From: CALMEC01 sp031376485
GTDB lineage: Bacteria > Actinomycetota > Thermoleophilia > Miltoncostaeales > Miltoncostaeaceae
DNA length: 29,544 bases
Direction of reading: 5' to 3'
Assembly (NCBI GenBank): GCA_031376485.1
Contig: JANMDV010000095.1
Location: forward strand, 1 to 29,544
Positions 22,359 through 29,217 of the stretch are shown piece after piece. A program made the position numbers and the translations under genes. Numbering within the stretch: position 1 is the stretch's first letter; every line of letters begins with the position of its first letter. The notes below the pieces were generated by a model. The model was not told the DNA's origin, did not search any database, and saw only the letters and a list, made by a program, of their open reading frames with translations.

Positions 22359-22565
22359 CGGTCACTTGGCTTCTGCGCCCGCGGTCACTTGGGTGTGCGT
22401 TCGACGGTCACTTGGCTGTGCGTCCCACGGTCATTTGGCCGTATCCCACTGCCACGCTCACTCCTTGCGCTCGTGGTCACTGAACTGTTTTGGCTGCGGT
22501 CATTTGGCTGTATCGCCCGCGGGCACCTGGTTGTCGCTGTGCCGGGGGCCTGGAGGTCGACGTCG
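22359..22565. repeat. Degenerate tandem repeat with a 23-base period, about nine units
   Basis: Units begin at 22359, 22382, 22405, 22428, 22451, 22474, 22497, 22520 and 22543, every 23 bases exactly. Units 1-4 and 7 start CGGTCA(C/T)TTGG; unit 6 starts TGGTCACTG. The second part of the unit is looser (for example CTGTGCGTCCCA in unit 3). Unit 5 is diverged but keeps the length, and units 8 and 9 decay (CGGGCACCTGG, CGGGGGCCTGG). A 23-base period shifts the frame, so this is not a coding repeat. It lies between the terminator at 22271 and the rhodanese promoter. Function unknown. Confidence 0.8.
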
Positions 22566-22579
22566 AGGCGTCGGGGCGC

Positions 22580-22585
22580 TACCCT
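22580..22585 (+). promoter_or_regulatory. -10 box for rhodanese gene
   Basis: TACCCT, directly after the repeat array. Transcription would start about 20 bases before GTG 22613, leaving room for the GGAG at 22604-22607. A four-codon frame ATG 22602 to TGA 22616 also overlaps the GTG. Confidence 0.45.
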
Positions 22586-22612
22586 GCGGGCCGTCGATGA
22601 AATGGAGAATCC

Positions 22613-22936
22613 GTGAAGGTCTACTCAGCAAAGGACGCCCATGACGCGTGGCGGGCCGGCCAGGTCGCCATCGTCGATGTCAGGGAACAGAAGGAATACG
22701 ACGCGACCCACATTCCGGGCATGCCGCTCATCCCGATGAGCGAGCTGATGGATCGGCTCCAGGAGTTACCGTCTGAGTTGCCGCTCGTGATCATGTGTCG
22801 CAGCGGCAATCGCAGCGGGCAGGTCACCGACCACCTCAACGACGCGGGTGACCACGGTGAGGTCGCCAACCTGGAGGGCGGAATCCTGGCATGGGCTGCG
22901 CAGGGCCTGCCGTACGAGGGTGACCCGCCCACGTAG
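22613..22936 (+). CDS. Single-domain rhodanese-like sulfurtransferase
   Basis: Protein of 107 residues, one rhodanese domain. It carries sulfane sulfur on the active cysteine in the loop CRSGNRSG (Cys63). Other family landmarks are VAIVDVREQKEYDATHIPG near the N-terminus and NLEGGILAWAAQGLP near the end. Six-residue active loops usually act as small thiosulfate or polysulfide sulfurtransferases. No signal sequence, so cytoplasmic. GTG 22613 has GGAG close upstream. It is convergent with mqnC across 32 bases that hold a short GCCCG/CGGGC fold. Confidence 0.92.
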   Translation: MKVYSAKDAHDAWRAGQVAIVDVREQKEYDATHIPGMPLIPMSELMDRLQELPSELPLVIMCRSGNRSGQVTDHLNDAGDHGEVANLEGGILAWAAQGLPYEGDPPT

Positions 22937-22968
22937 CGTTCTCCGCGTCACGAGCCCGGCCCGGGCGG

Positions 22969-24060
22969 TCAGAAGCGGCGGACCACCCGGTAGGCGGTGT
23001 CGCGCTGAACTGCGCGGCGTCCGGTCGCCTCGATGGCTGCCACCATGCGCTCGGTGTCCAGGCGAAACGCGGTTCCCGCGGCTCGCACGACGTTCTCCTC
23101 GATCATGATCGAGCCCATGTCGTCACACCCGAACTCCAGTGCGAGCTGTCCGATCCGAAGGCCCTGCGTCACCCATGACGACTGGAAGTGCGGGAAGTTG
23201 TCCAGGTACAAGCGGCTGACGGCGAGCATCATCAGGTAGTCGGCTGCGGTCGTCGGGACATGGTCGTCCCCGCGGATGCTGCCGCCGCCGGACTGGTAGC
23301 TCCAGCACACGAACGCCCGGAAGCCGGGGTCTTCGTCCTGCAGCTCGCGCAGCCGGCGCAGGTGCTCGACCCGGTCCTCCCACGTGTCGACGGTGCCGTA
23401 CATCATCGTGGCCGACGTCGACATCCCGGCGCGATGGGCGGCGCGCATGACGGCCAGCCACTCGTCGCTGGTGGTCTTGCGCGGGGCGATGACCTGCCGC
23501 ACCCGGTCGACAAGGATCTCGGCGCCGCCGCCCGGCAGCGAATCCTGGCCCGCGGCGCGCAGGCGCGCGATCGTCTCGTCGAGCGTCAGCTTGGAGTACT
23601 GCGCGATGTGCATGATCTCTGACGGCGACAGGGCGTGCAGGTGGATGGGGTAGCGCGACTTGATGTCGGTGAACAGGTCTTCGTACCATTCGATCCGCAG
23701 GTTCGGGTGGTGGCCGCCCTGCAGCAGCAGCGCCGTGCCGCCCAGCGCAAGCGTCTCCTCGATCTTCCGGAAGATGACCTGCTTGGGCAAGATGTACGCC
23801 TCGGCGTCGCGCGGGTGGCGGTAGAACGCGCAGAAGTCGCAATCGGTGACGCAGACGTTGGTGTAGTTGACGTTGCGGTCGATGATGAACGTGACCTCGT
23901 CAGGTGCAGCATGGCGCTCACGCGCACGGCGGGCGGCCGTCCCGACCGCGATCAGGTCGCGCGACGCGAGCAGCGTGATCGCGTCATCCTCGGTCAAGCG
24001 CTCGCCGGCGCCTGCGCGCTCCAGGATCTCGAGATGGTGTGCGGGTGCGATCGTTGCCAC
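22969..24060 (-). CDS. mqnC: Cyclic dehypoxanthinyl futalosine synthase (MqnC)
   Basis: Radical-SAM enzyme of the futalosine route to menaquinone; it cyclises dehypoxanthine futalosine. It has 363 residues. The 4Fe-4S site is NVNYTNVCVTDCDFCAFYR with Cys70, Cys74 and Cys77. Also visible are LLQGGHHPNLRIEWYEDLF, HALSPSEI, LPGGGAEIL, MMYGTVDTWEDRVEHL and the C-terminal FGCDDMGSIMIEENV. The HHPN and DDMGS signatures separate MqnC from MqnE and CofH. GTG 24060 is 8 bases after a TAACAT box, suggesting its own leaderless promoter although it follows vapC by only 28 bases on the same strand. Confidence 0.94.
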   Translation of the reverse strand: MATIAPAHHLEILERAGAGERLTEDDAITLLASRDLIAVGTAARRARERHAAPDEVTFIIDRNVNYTNVCVTDCDFCAFYRHPRDAEAYILPKQVIFRKIEETLALGGTALLLQGGHHPNLRIEWYEDLFTDIKSRYPIHLHALSPSEIMHIAQYSKLTLDETIARLRAAGQDSLPGGGAEILVDRVRQVIAPRKTTSDEWLAVMRAAHRAGMSTSATMMYGTVDTWEDRVEHLRRLRELQDEDPGFRAFVCWSYQSGGGSIRGDDHVPTTAADYLMMLAVSRLYLDNFPHFQSSWVTQGLRIGQLALEFGCDDMGSIMIEENVVRAAGTAFRLDTERMVAAIEATGRRAVQRDTAYRVVRRF

Positions 24061-24068
24061 GGCGATCG

Positions 24069-24074
24069 ATGTTA
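24069..24074 (-). promoter_or_regulatory. -10 box of mqnC
   Basis: TAACAT on the minus strand ends 8 bases before GTG 24060. It would let mqnC be expressed independently of the toxin-antitoxin pair upstream. Confidence 0.45.
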
Positions 24075-24088
24075 CCCGGTGTCGGGGC

Positions 24089-24502
24089 TCAAGCGTCCAT
24101 CGGAAGGAGCGTGAAGTGCCCGCCGCCCTGCAGCGGCGTCATCGCACGGAAATGCCGCTCGTCGAACGTCGCGATCTGGGTCGTTCCCAACCTGGCGGCC
24201 AGCGCCACGAGCGACGCGTCGGTCAACCCGACGTCCGGATAGGTCTGGGCTACGGCGACGGATTCGGCTGCCGCCTCATCCCACCACCGTGCCCGAAATG
24301 CTCCTGATGCGACATTGGCCAGCAACGCCGCTCGCGCGGTCTGTCCTGCGCGATGGAGCACGAGATGGTCTGCCTCGGCAAGCACGAGTGGGGTCGTTGA
24401 GAACCTTGGCTGACGTTCCTCCAACCACACCTTGGTCGCGTGGTGCCCGCTGTCTCCCGCGTCCAGCAGCGCGAGGATCACCGACGTGTCGAGGACGATC
24501 AA
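24089..24502 (-). CDS. vapC: VapC-type PIN-domain toxin (ribonuclease)
   Basis: PIN-domain protein of 137 residues. VapC toxins cut specific RNAs (often tRNA or rRNA) in a metal-dependent way. The four acidic residues are in place: Asp5 in VLDTSVILALLDA, Glu43 in LAEADHLVLH, Asp95 in GLTDASLVALAARLG and Asp114 in IATFDERHF. TTG 24502 overlaps the antitoxin stop as TTGA, the usual tight coupling. No truncation is visible, so it is probably active. Confidence 0.88.
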   Translation of the reverse strand: MIVLDTSVILALLDAGDSGHHATKVWLEERQPRFSTTPLVLAEADHLVLHRAGQTARAALLANVASGAFRARWWDEAAAESVAVAQTYPDVGLTDASLVALAARLGTTQIATFDERHFRAMTPLQGGGHFTLLPMDA

Positions 24503-24732
24503 TCCGTACCGAACCCGGTCTCTCGAAGGTAGCGGTCGACGTTCTGTGAGAGGTCGCCCGGCCCCTTGAACACCCCGATGCCGACCACGCGGGGTCGGGC
24601 ATCACCTTCGATGTCGATCTCCCGACGCAATGCGCGCCGGACGACGCTCGCCTTTGAGACACCATCACGCCGTGCGATATCGGACAACGCAACATCGAGT
24701 TCCGGCTCGAGGTAGATGCTTGTCTTCTTCAT
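24499..24732 (-). CDS. vapB: VapB-type ribbon-helix-helix antitoxin
   Basis: Protein of 77 residues. The N-terminal half KKTSIYLEPELDVALSDIARRDGVSKASVVRRALRRE is a ribbon-helix-helix DNA-binding domain. The C-terminal part, ending DLSQNVDRYLRETGFGTD, would wrap the toxin and block its site. ATG 24732 follows a TACCCT box by 6 bases. A partial inverted repeat overlapping that box (GGTAG and CCACC, 24736-24749) could be the autoregulatory operator. It sits between mqnA and mqnC. Confidence 0.85.
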   Translation of the reverse strand: MKKTSIYLEPELDVALSDIARRDGVSKASVVRRALRREIDIEGDARPRVVGIGVFKGPGDLSQNVDRYLRETGFGTD

Positions 24733-24738
24733 GAAGGT

Positions 24739-24744
24739 AGGGTA
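24739..24744 (-). promoter_or_regulatory. -10 box of vapBC
   Basis: TACCCT on the minus strand ends 6 bases before ATG 24732. It lies inside a partial inverted repeat that could bind the antitoxin. Confidence 0.45.
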
Positions 24745-24778
24745 CCACCTACGCCACAAGCGCCTCACACGATCACGG

Positions 24779-25558
24779 TCAGACCCTCGGGAGTTCCCCT
24801 GCGTCGCGTGCCAGGTCGAAGAACCGGCAGAGGCCCGCCCGTTCGGCTTCGCCGAAGCCGTAACCCAGTCGGGTGAAGTACCCGCGGATGTAGTCGGACG
24901 GGAACGGAAAACGCTCGGATGCGGCGGCAACGATGACCTCGGGATCGGCTGCGAACCGAACCTGCGCCTCGTGAAGCAACGCGGTCAGATGCGTCAACTG
25001 CTCTCGGGACGCCACGTCGTGGCGTGCCGCCCATACCGCGAACACCATCGGCAGCCCGGTCAGGTCGCGCCAACGTTCGCCGAGATCCGTGTGGACCGGG
25101 GCGAGGCCGTCGCGCAAGCCGTGCAGCGCCTCGTCGGCGATCAGGAGGACCGCGTCGTGCGCTGTGAGCGCTTGGGACGCCGGCGCAATGAGCGGCGTGA
25201 ACGCCACATTCGGCCCGACGAGGATCCGCAGCAGCGCCACCGAGGTCGCGCTGTGTGGCGTGACGGCGACCGAGCGGATCTCGTCGAACGGTACCCGCGA
25301 GAACACCTGGATCGAGTCGACCGCCCCGGCGGCCGAGATCGACGCGACCGGCAGAAGCTCCAGTTGATCGGCGTTGCGGGCGTACTCGATGCTGGACATG
25401 GCCGAGACGTCCAGGTCTCCGTTCAGGACTGCCGCGTTGAGCGCCGCCGGCAGCCCGTCGGTAAACACCAGACCCGGGTCGGGTGTCTGCTCCAGGTGGT
25501 GGTAGATCGGGTACATGTTGAGCGCGACGATGCGCCCCACGCGAAGTGGCGTGCTCAA
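24779..25558 (-). CDS. mqnA: Chorismate dehydratase (MqnA)
   Basis: First committed enzyme of the futalosine menaquinone pathway: chorismate to 3-enolpyruvyl-benzoate. It has 259 residues and a periplasmic-binding-protein-like fold used for catalysis in the cytoplasm. Visible are VGRIVALNMYPIYHHL at the start, GDLDVSAMSSIEYARN (usual family motif around D-x-x-x-x-S-S-x-E), SIQVFSR, LIADEALHGL and GLPMVFAVWAAR. TTG 25558 overlaps the preceding stop (TTGA). It ends 46 bases before vapB. Confidence 0.9.
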   Translation of the reverse strand: MSTPLRVGRIVALNMYPIYHHLEQTPDPGLVFTDGLPAALNAAVLNGDLDVSAMSSIEYARNADQLELLPVASISAAGAVDSIQVFSRVPFDEIRSVAVTPHSATSVALLRILVGPNVAFTPLIAPASQALTAHDAVLLIADEALHGLRDGLAPVHTDLGERWRDLTGLPMVFAVWAARHDVASREQLTHLTALLHEAQVRFAADPEVIVAAASERFPFPSDYIRGYFTRLGYGFGEAERAGLCRFFDLARDAGELPRV

Positions 25559-26094
25559 CCCTCCGCGACCCTGCGCCCCGCAGCGGTCGCAAGTGCCACG
25601 ACGTCAGTGCGTTCATCTGCGGGCACCATCAGCTCGTCGGCGCCGAACGCCAGAGTCACCCCACACGTTTGGGCACCCATGCGTTCCCAACTCGGCCGCA
25701 CGCGCACTGACAGCTCGAACACCCGCCGTGCGGCGGCGACGACCGTCAGGTCCTCGACCCCCCACGAGCCGGGAGTATCGACGCCGCGAGCGGGGATCGG
25801 GCACACCGCGCGCAGCAAGCCGGTCTCGGCGGCAAGCGCCGCAAGCGCCAGCATCCGGTCGGCTGTGGCATGGGCGTCGATGCCCTCGCCGTAGGTGACC
25901 GTCGCCACGCTGGGGTGCCCCGCTGCGTGGGCGCGGCGGTGCTCGTCGATCGGACGCTCCTCCGCTTCGTCCGTCAACCAGTCATCGGGATCGGCGATGC
26001 GCGTGATGCTGACCGAATCGTTGACCGCCAGACCGGCGGCCGCCGATAGCGGGTCACGCTCGCGCAGCAATGCCACAAGCTCTTCGCGTGTCAT
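25555..26094 (-). CDS. CofH/MqnE C-terminal-like protein lacking the radical-SAM half
   Basis: Protein of 179 residues coupled at both ends (ATGA with the polyprenyl synthase, TTGA with mqnA). From about residue 60 it follows the order of the C-terminal half of MqnE/CofH/MqnC. The segments are a VATVTYG-like strand, a region where those enzymes have REL-DETG (here LALAALAAETGLLRAVCPIP), GVEDLTVVAAARRVFEL, RPSWERMGAQTCGVTLAFGADEL. The compared family pattern is roughly SWVKLGPxxAQxALxFGADDL. There is no CxxxCxxC cluster site; the first 60 residues are unrelated. It may be a scaffold or partner, or a remnant kept for another purpose. The resemblance is judged by eye. Confidence 0.6.
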   Translation of the reverse strand: MTREELVALLRERDPLSAAAGLAVNDSVSITRIADPDDWLTDEAEERPIDEHRRAHAAGHPSVATVTYGEGIDAHATADRMLALAALAAETGLLRAVCPIPARGVDTPGSWGVEDLTVVAAARRVFELSVRVRPSWERMGAQTCGVTLAFGADELMVPADERTDVVALATAAGRRVAEG

Positions 26095-27029
26095 GAGTAT
26101 CGGTCGACGACCCCGTCGGCGATTTCGAGCAGCACACCCGACGCCACCCCGTCCAGGCCGCCCTCGACGGCCTCGCGCGCCGTTGCGACGAACGCGAGCG
26201 CACGCTCACGTGCCTCGACCACGCCGGGATGGGCGGCCAGCCGGTCGCACAACGCGTCGATCCCTGCGCCGTTGCCCAGGGCCGTGATCGCGGGCGCCAG
26301 GCCCGGCTCGTGCTGCAGCGCCAGGATCACCGGCAACGTGATCGTGCCCTCGCGAAGGTCGGTGCCGCGGCGCTTACCGGTGGCTGCGGGGCTGCCGGTC
26401 AGATCGAGGATGTCGTCAAAGATCTGGAAGGCCATGCCGACGTGTTCGCCGAACACCGCCAGACGCTCCTCGGTATCGCGGTCTGCTCCGCCGACCATTG
26501 CGCCCAAACGACACGAGACCGCAAAGAGCGACGCGGTCTTTCCGCGGCAGCGCGACAGGTAGGCATCCTCGGAGAGGTCCAGATCGTGCGCGGCGGCCTG
26601 TTGCACCATCTCTCCGCGTGAGAGTTCTAATGCCGCGGACGCGAGCGCCTGGACCGCGCGCGCGTCACCCGTACGGGTCAGCTCCGAGAACGCGCGGGCA
26701 AACAGGAAATCCCCGACGCGAAGCGCCGCGTCGGGCCCCTGGGCCTGGGCAACGGTGGGCCGGCCACGACGCAACGAGGCGCGATCGATGATGTCGTCGT
26801 GGACGAGCGTTGCCATGTGGACCAGCTCGACGGCGGTGGCAGCGGCGACCAGCGCCTCGTCGCGGCCGCGGTTTCGGGGCGCGGCGCAGAACACCAAGAG
26901 CGGGCGCAGGCGCTTACCTCCGGCGGACAGCGTCGCGCCTGCGGGCTCTGAGAGCTGCGGAACGTGGTTCGACACGACGCGGGCAAGGCGCTTCTCGGTT
27001 GCGCGAAGGAGTGGCGCGAACGGGCGCAC
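26091..27029 (-). CDS. Trans-polyprenyl diphosphate synthase (menaquinone side-chain)
   Basis: Builds the long isoprenoid tail (probably C35-C45) attached to menaquinone. It has 312 residues from GTG 27029. Motifs: GGKRLRPLL, the first Asp-rich region HDDIIDRASLRRGRPT, then GKTASLFAVSC, the second Asp-rich region FQIFDDILDLTG, and KRRGTDLREGTITLP. Start is uncertain. A CTG at 27062 would give a 4-base overlap with the menG stop like every other junction here, and an ATG at 27113 would overlap menG by 55 bases. GTG 27029 gives the usual short N-terminus. Chain length cannot be read reliably from sequence. Confidence 0.88.
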   Translation of the reverse strand: MRPFAPLLRATEKRLARVVSNHVPQLSEPAGATLSAGGKRLRPLLVFCAAPRNRGRDEALVAAATAVELVHMATLVHDDIIDRASLRRGRPTVAQAQGPDAALRVGDFLFARAFSELTRTGDARAVQALASAALELSRGEMVQQAAAHDLDLSEDAYLSRCRGKTASLFAVSCRLGAMVGGADRDTEERLAVFGEHVGMAFQIFDDILDLTGSPAATGKRRGTDLREGTITLPVILALQHEPGLAPAITALGNGAGIDALCDRLAAHPGVVEARERALAFVATAREAVEGGLDGVASGVLLEIADGVVDRYS

Positions 27030-27058
27030 CAGGCGCGTGCGTGGGGCGGCGGTGGCGA

Positions 27059-27769
27059 TCAGGCCACGCGCCCGTGATGCAACGCCACGATGCCACCCAT
27101 GAATCCCCGCCACGTGACGTCGGCCAATCCGGCGCGGGTCATGCGTGCGGCCAGCTCGGGCGGCGTGGGAAAGCGCTTGGCCGACGCGGGCAGGTAGCCG
27201 TAGGCGGCGCGGTCGCCGCCGATCAGGCCGCCCACTCGTGGAACCAGGCGGTCGAACCAGAGGGCGTGCAGCGCTCGGAGGTGCTGCGGTGTGGTGATCT
27301 CGAGCACGACGACCCGTCCACCCGGGCGAACGACGCGGGCCATCTCGGCCAGGCCGCCGTCCAGGTCCGCAAGGTTGCGCGCGCCGAAGGCCACGGTGGC
27401 GGCGTCGAACGCATCGTCGGCGAACGGCAGGTCCAGTGCGTCGGCCACGTCAAACGTCGCCGGGGCGCCTTTGTCCGATGCCTTGGCTCGGGCGCGGTCC
27501 AGCATCTGTTCGGAAAAGTCGACGCCCACAACTGCGCCGGACGGTCCCACGCGGTCGGCCAACGCGAATGCCAGGTCCCCCGTACCGGTACACACGTCCA
27601 GGGCGCGAGATCCCAGCGACACGTCGGCGGCCGCAGCGGCCAGACGCCGCCACCGCCCGTCCAACCCCCCACTCATCAGGCGGTTCATCAGGTCATAGCG
27701 TGGCGCGATGCGGTCGAACATCGCCCGCACCTCGGCTGCCGGGAGTCGCCCCGGTGGCGCGGCGCTCAT
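27059..27769 (-). CDS. menG: Demethylmenaquinone methyltransferase
   Basis: SAM-dependent methyltransferase that performs the last step of menaquinone synthesis. It has 236 residues from ATG 27769, overlapping the ubiX stop (ATGA). UbiE/MenG signatures: VRAMFDRIAPRYDLMNRLMS at the N-terminus, the SAM loop DVCTGTGDLAFALA, VGVDFSEQML, FDAATVAFGARNLAD, GGRVVVLEITTP, and GYLPASAKRFPTPPEL. Since the organism uses the futalosine route (mqnA, mqnC nearby), the substrate is demethylmenaquinone rather than a ubiquinone precursor. Confidence 0.93.
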   Translation of the reverse strand: MSAAPPGRLPAAEVRAMFDRIAPRYDLMNRLMSGGLDGRWRRLAAAAADVSLGSRALDVCTGTGDLAFALADRVGPSGAVVGVDFSEQMLDRARAKASDKGAPATFDVADALDLPFADDAFDAATVAFGARNLADLDGGLAEMARVVRPGGRVVVLEITTPQHLRALHALWFDRLVPRVGGLIGGDRAAYGYLPASAKRFPTPPELAARMTRAGLADVTWRGFMGGIVALHHGRVA

Positions 27770-28392
27770 GCCCCCGCCTCGGCGGGCCGCTCGCCCCACC
27801 TGCGGGTCAGGCCGTGATCGACGCCCAGCAGGTCCAGTGCCCGGCCGACAACGAAGTCCACCACGTCGTCGAGGGTCTGGGGCAAGTTGTAGAAGGCCGG
27901 CATTGCCGGCAACACGACGGCCCCGGCGCGCGTGACACCCAGCATGTTCTCGAGGTGGACGGCAGACAGCGGCGTCTCGCGGGCGACCAGCACCAGGCGT
28001 CGACGCTCCTTGAGTGCGACATCGGCGGCACGGTGGATCAGGTTCTGGCCTGTGCCGTGAGCGATGACGGCGAGGGTCGACATCGAACACGGCGCGATCA
28101 GCATCCCGTCGAGCTTGGAGGAGCCCGAGGCGTAGCGGCTGGTCAGGTCATGCGGGTCCACCATCTCGACGGTGCCGGGTCCCGTCGCGAAGCGATCGAG
28201 AAGTCGCGCGGTGATCTGCTCGTCGCTGACCGCCGGTCGTGGTCCCATCGCGAACAGTTCGTGGCCCATCACCTGCAGCGCCGCGTCGCTCGCGCACACG
28301 CCGACATCGCAGCCGGCACCGCAGAGCGCCTGCAGGGCGCGCGCGCCATAGATCGCGCCGCTGGCGCCGGTGATCCCGAGAAAGAACCGCAT
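27766..28392 (-). CDS. ubiX: UbiX-type flavin prenyltransferase
   Basis: Makes prenylated FMN, the cofactor of UbiD-type decarboxylases, from FMN and dimethylallyl (mono)phosphate. It has 208 residues. FLGITGASGAIYGARALQAL (3-22) is the FMN-binding start. SRYASGSSKLDGMLIAPCSMSTLAVIAHG and VLVARETPLSAVHLENM, AVVLPAMPAFYNLPQ are diagnostic. In the futalosine pathway a UbiX/UbiD pair removes the carboxyl of dihydroxynaphthoate, which explains its place as first gene of this menaquinone operon. No UbiD gene is in the window. ATG 28392 follows TAGCAT by 9 bases. Confidence 0.92.
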   Translation of the reverse strand: MRFFLGITGASGAIYGARALQALCGAGCDVGVCASDAALQVMGHELFAMGPRPAVSDEQITARLLDRFATGPGTVEMVDPHDLTSRYASGSSKLDGMLIAPCSMSTLAVIAHGTGQNLIHRAADVALKERRRLVLVARETPLSAVHLENMLGVTRAGAVVLPAMPAFYNLPQTLDDVVDFVVGRALDLLGVDHGLTRRWGERPAEAGA

Positions 28393-28401
28393 TCGACCTG
28401 G

Positions 28402-28407
28402 ATGCTA
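28402..28407 (-). promoter_or_regulatory. -10 box of the ubiX-menG-...-mqnA operon
   Basis: TAGCAT on the minus strand ends 9 bases before ATG 28392. It lies in the 69-base gap after qcrC. Confidence 0.45.
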
Positions 28408-28461
28408 GATGACCCCCGGAGGCCCGCCTACCGAACGTGACGAACCGGTGGGGCTACGGGG

Positions 28462-29217
28462 TCACTTGTACTTGGTGCCGAGCCCCTCCAGGAACGTGGC
28501 GATCTGGTCGTACTGCTCGTCGGTGAAGCCGGCGAACGCCGGCATCGGGGACCCTGGCGTTTGTGATGCAGGGTCCTTCAAGTGGGCGATCTGCCATTCC
28601 TTGCCGCGATTCTTGGACGCCTCGTTCGTCAGGTTCGGGCCGGGACCCGGGGCCCCGTTCGATCCGATCGCATGGCAGCTGAGACACCCGTTCCCTCGGA
28701 AGATCACCTCACCGGCAACCGCCGCCGCGTCGCTTGCGGGGATCGACACGACCGGCTGGGCTCCGCCGCCCTCCTGCGCGGTCGCGCCCTTGTAGGTCAT
28801 GAACCCGAGGAACGCGATGACCGCGACGCCGACCATGACCGACATCGGGCGTTTTTGGATGCGCCGCTCGGGGCCGCGGTCGATGAACGGCCACGCAATG
28901 AGGAGTCCCAGGAGCACGTTGGGGACGATGAACGTCGCCATGATGATCGGCCGGAACACGTCCTGGCCCTTGAAGACCTTGAGCAGCTCGAACAGGAAGA
29001 AGAAGTACCACTCCGGCCGCGGGACGTAGTCCTCGCTCGTCGGGTCGATCTCGGGGCCGATCTCGGTGCGGGCCCAGATCGAGAGGGCGATGATGATGCC
29101 GATGACCGCCGTTGCGACGATCAGGTCCTTGAACACCGCGTACGGGAAAAACGGTTTGCCGTCGGCCTTGGCCGCGGCGTAGTCGCGCTTGTAGGCGTCC
29201 TTCTGTGCGCGGTTCAC
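28462..29217 (-). CDS. qcrC: Menaquinol-cytochrome c reductase QcrC: cytochrome b C-terminal (subunit IV-like) domain fused to cytochrome c
   Basis: Membrane subunit of the bc complex that oxidises menaquinol, 251 residues. The first part resembles subunit IV of b6f, with membrane helices at about 31-49, 88-110 and 124-142. The quinol-site PEWY motif is at 68-71 (RPEWYFFFLFELLKVF). The last 90 residues are a c-type cytochrome on the outer face, with heme site CLSCH (178-182) and probable axial Met225 in GSPMPAFAGF. This fusion matches the Bacillus QcrC layout. GTG 29217 overlaps the qcrB stop (GTGA). Its neighbours make menaquinone, the substrate of this complex. Confidence 0.92.
   Translation of the reverse strand: MNRAQKDAYKRDYAAAKADGKPFFPYAVFKDLIVATAVIGIIIALSIWARTEIGPEIDPTSEDYVPRPEWYFFFLFELLKVFKGQDVFRPIIMATFIVPNVLLGLLIAWPFIDRGPERRIQKRPMSVMVGVAVIAFLGFMTYKGATAQEGGGAQPVVSIPASDAAAVAGEVIFRGNGCLSCHAIGSNGAPGPGPNLTNEASKNRGKEWQIAHLKDPASQTPGSPMPAFAGFTDEQYDQIATFLEGLGTKYK

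Noticed and set aside
22359..22565. CRISPR array
   Set aside because: There are no unique spacers: the 23-base units follow one another directly and all vary. No cas genes are nearby.
22281..22616. Open frame of 111 codons through the repeat region
   Set aside because: It follows a strong terminator, and its sequence is only the translation of the 23-base noncoding repeat, which is open in two frames at once. No ribosome site.
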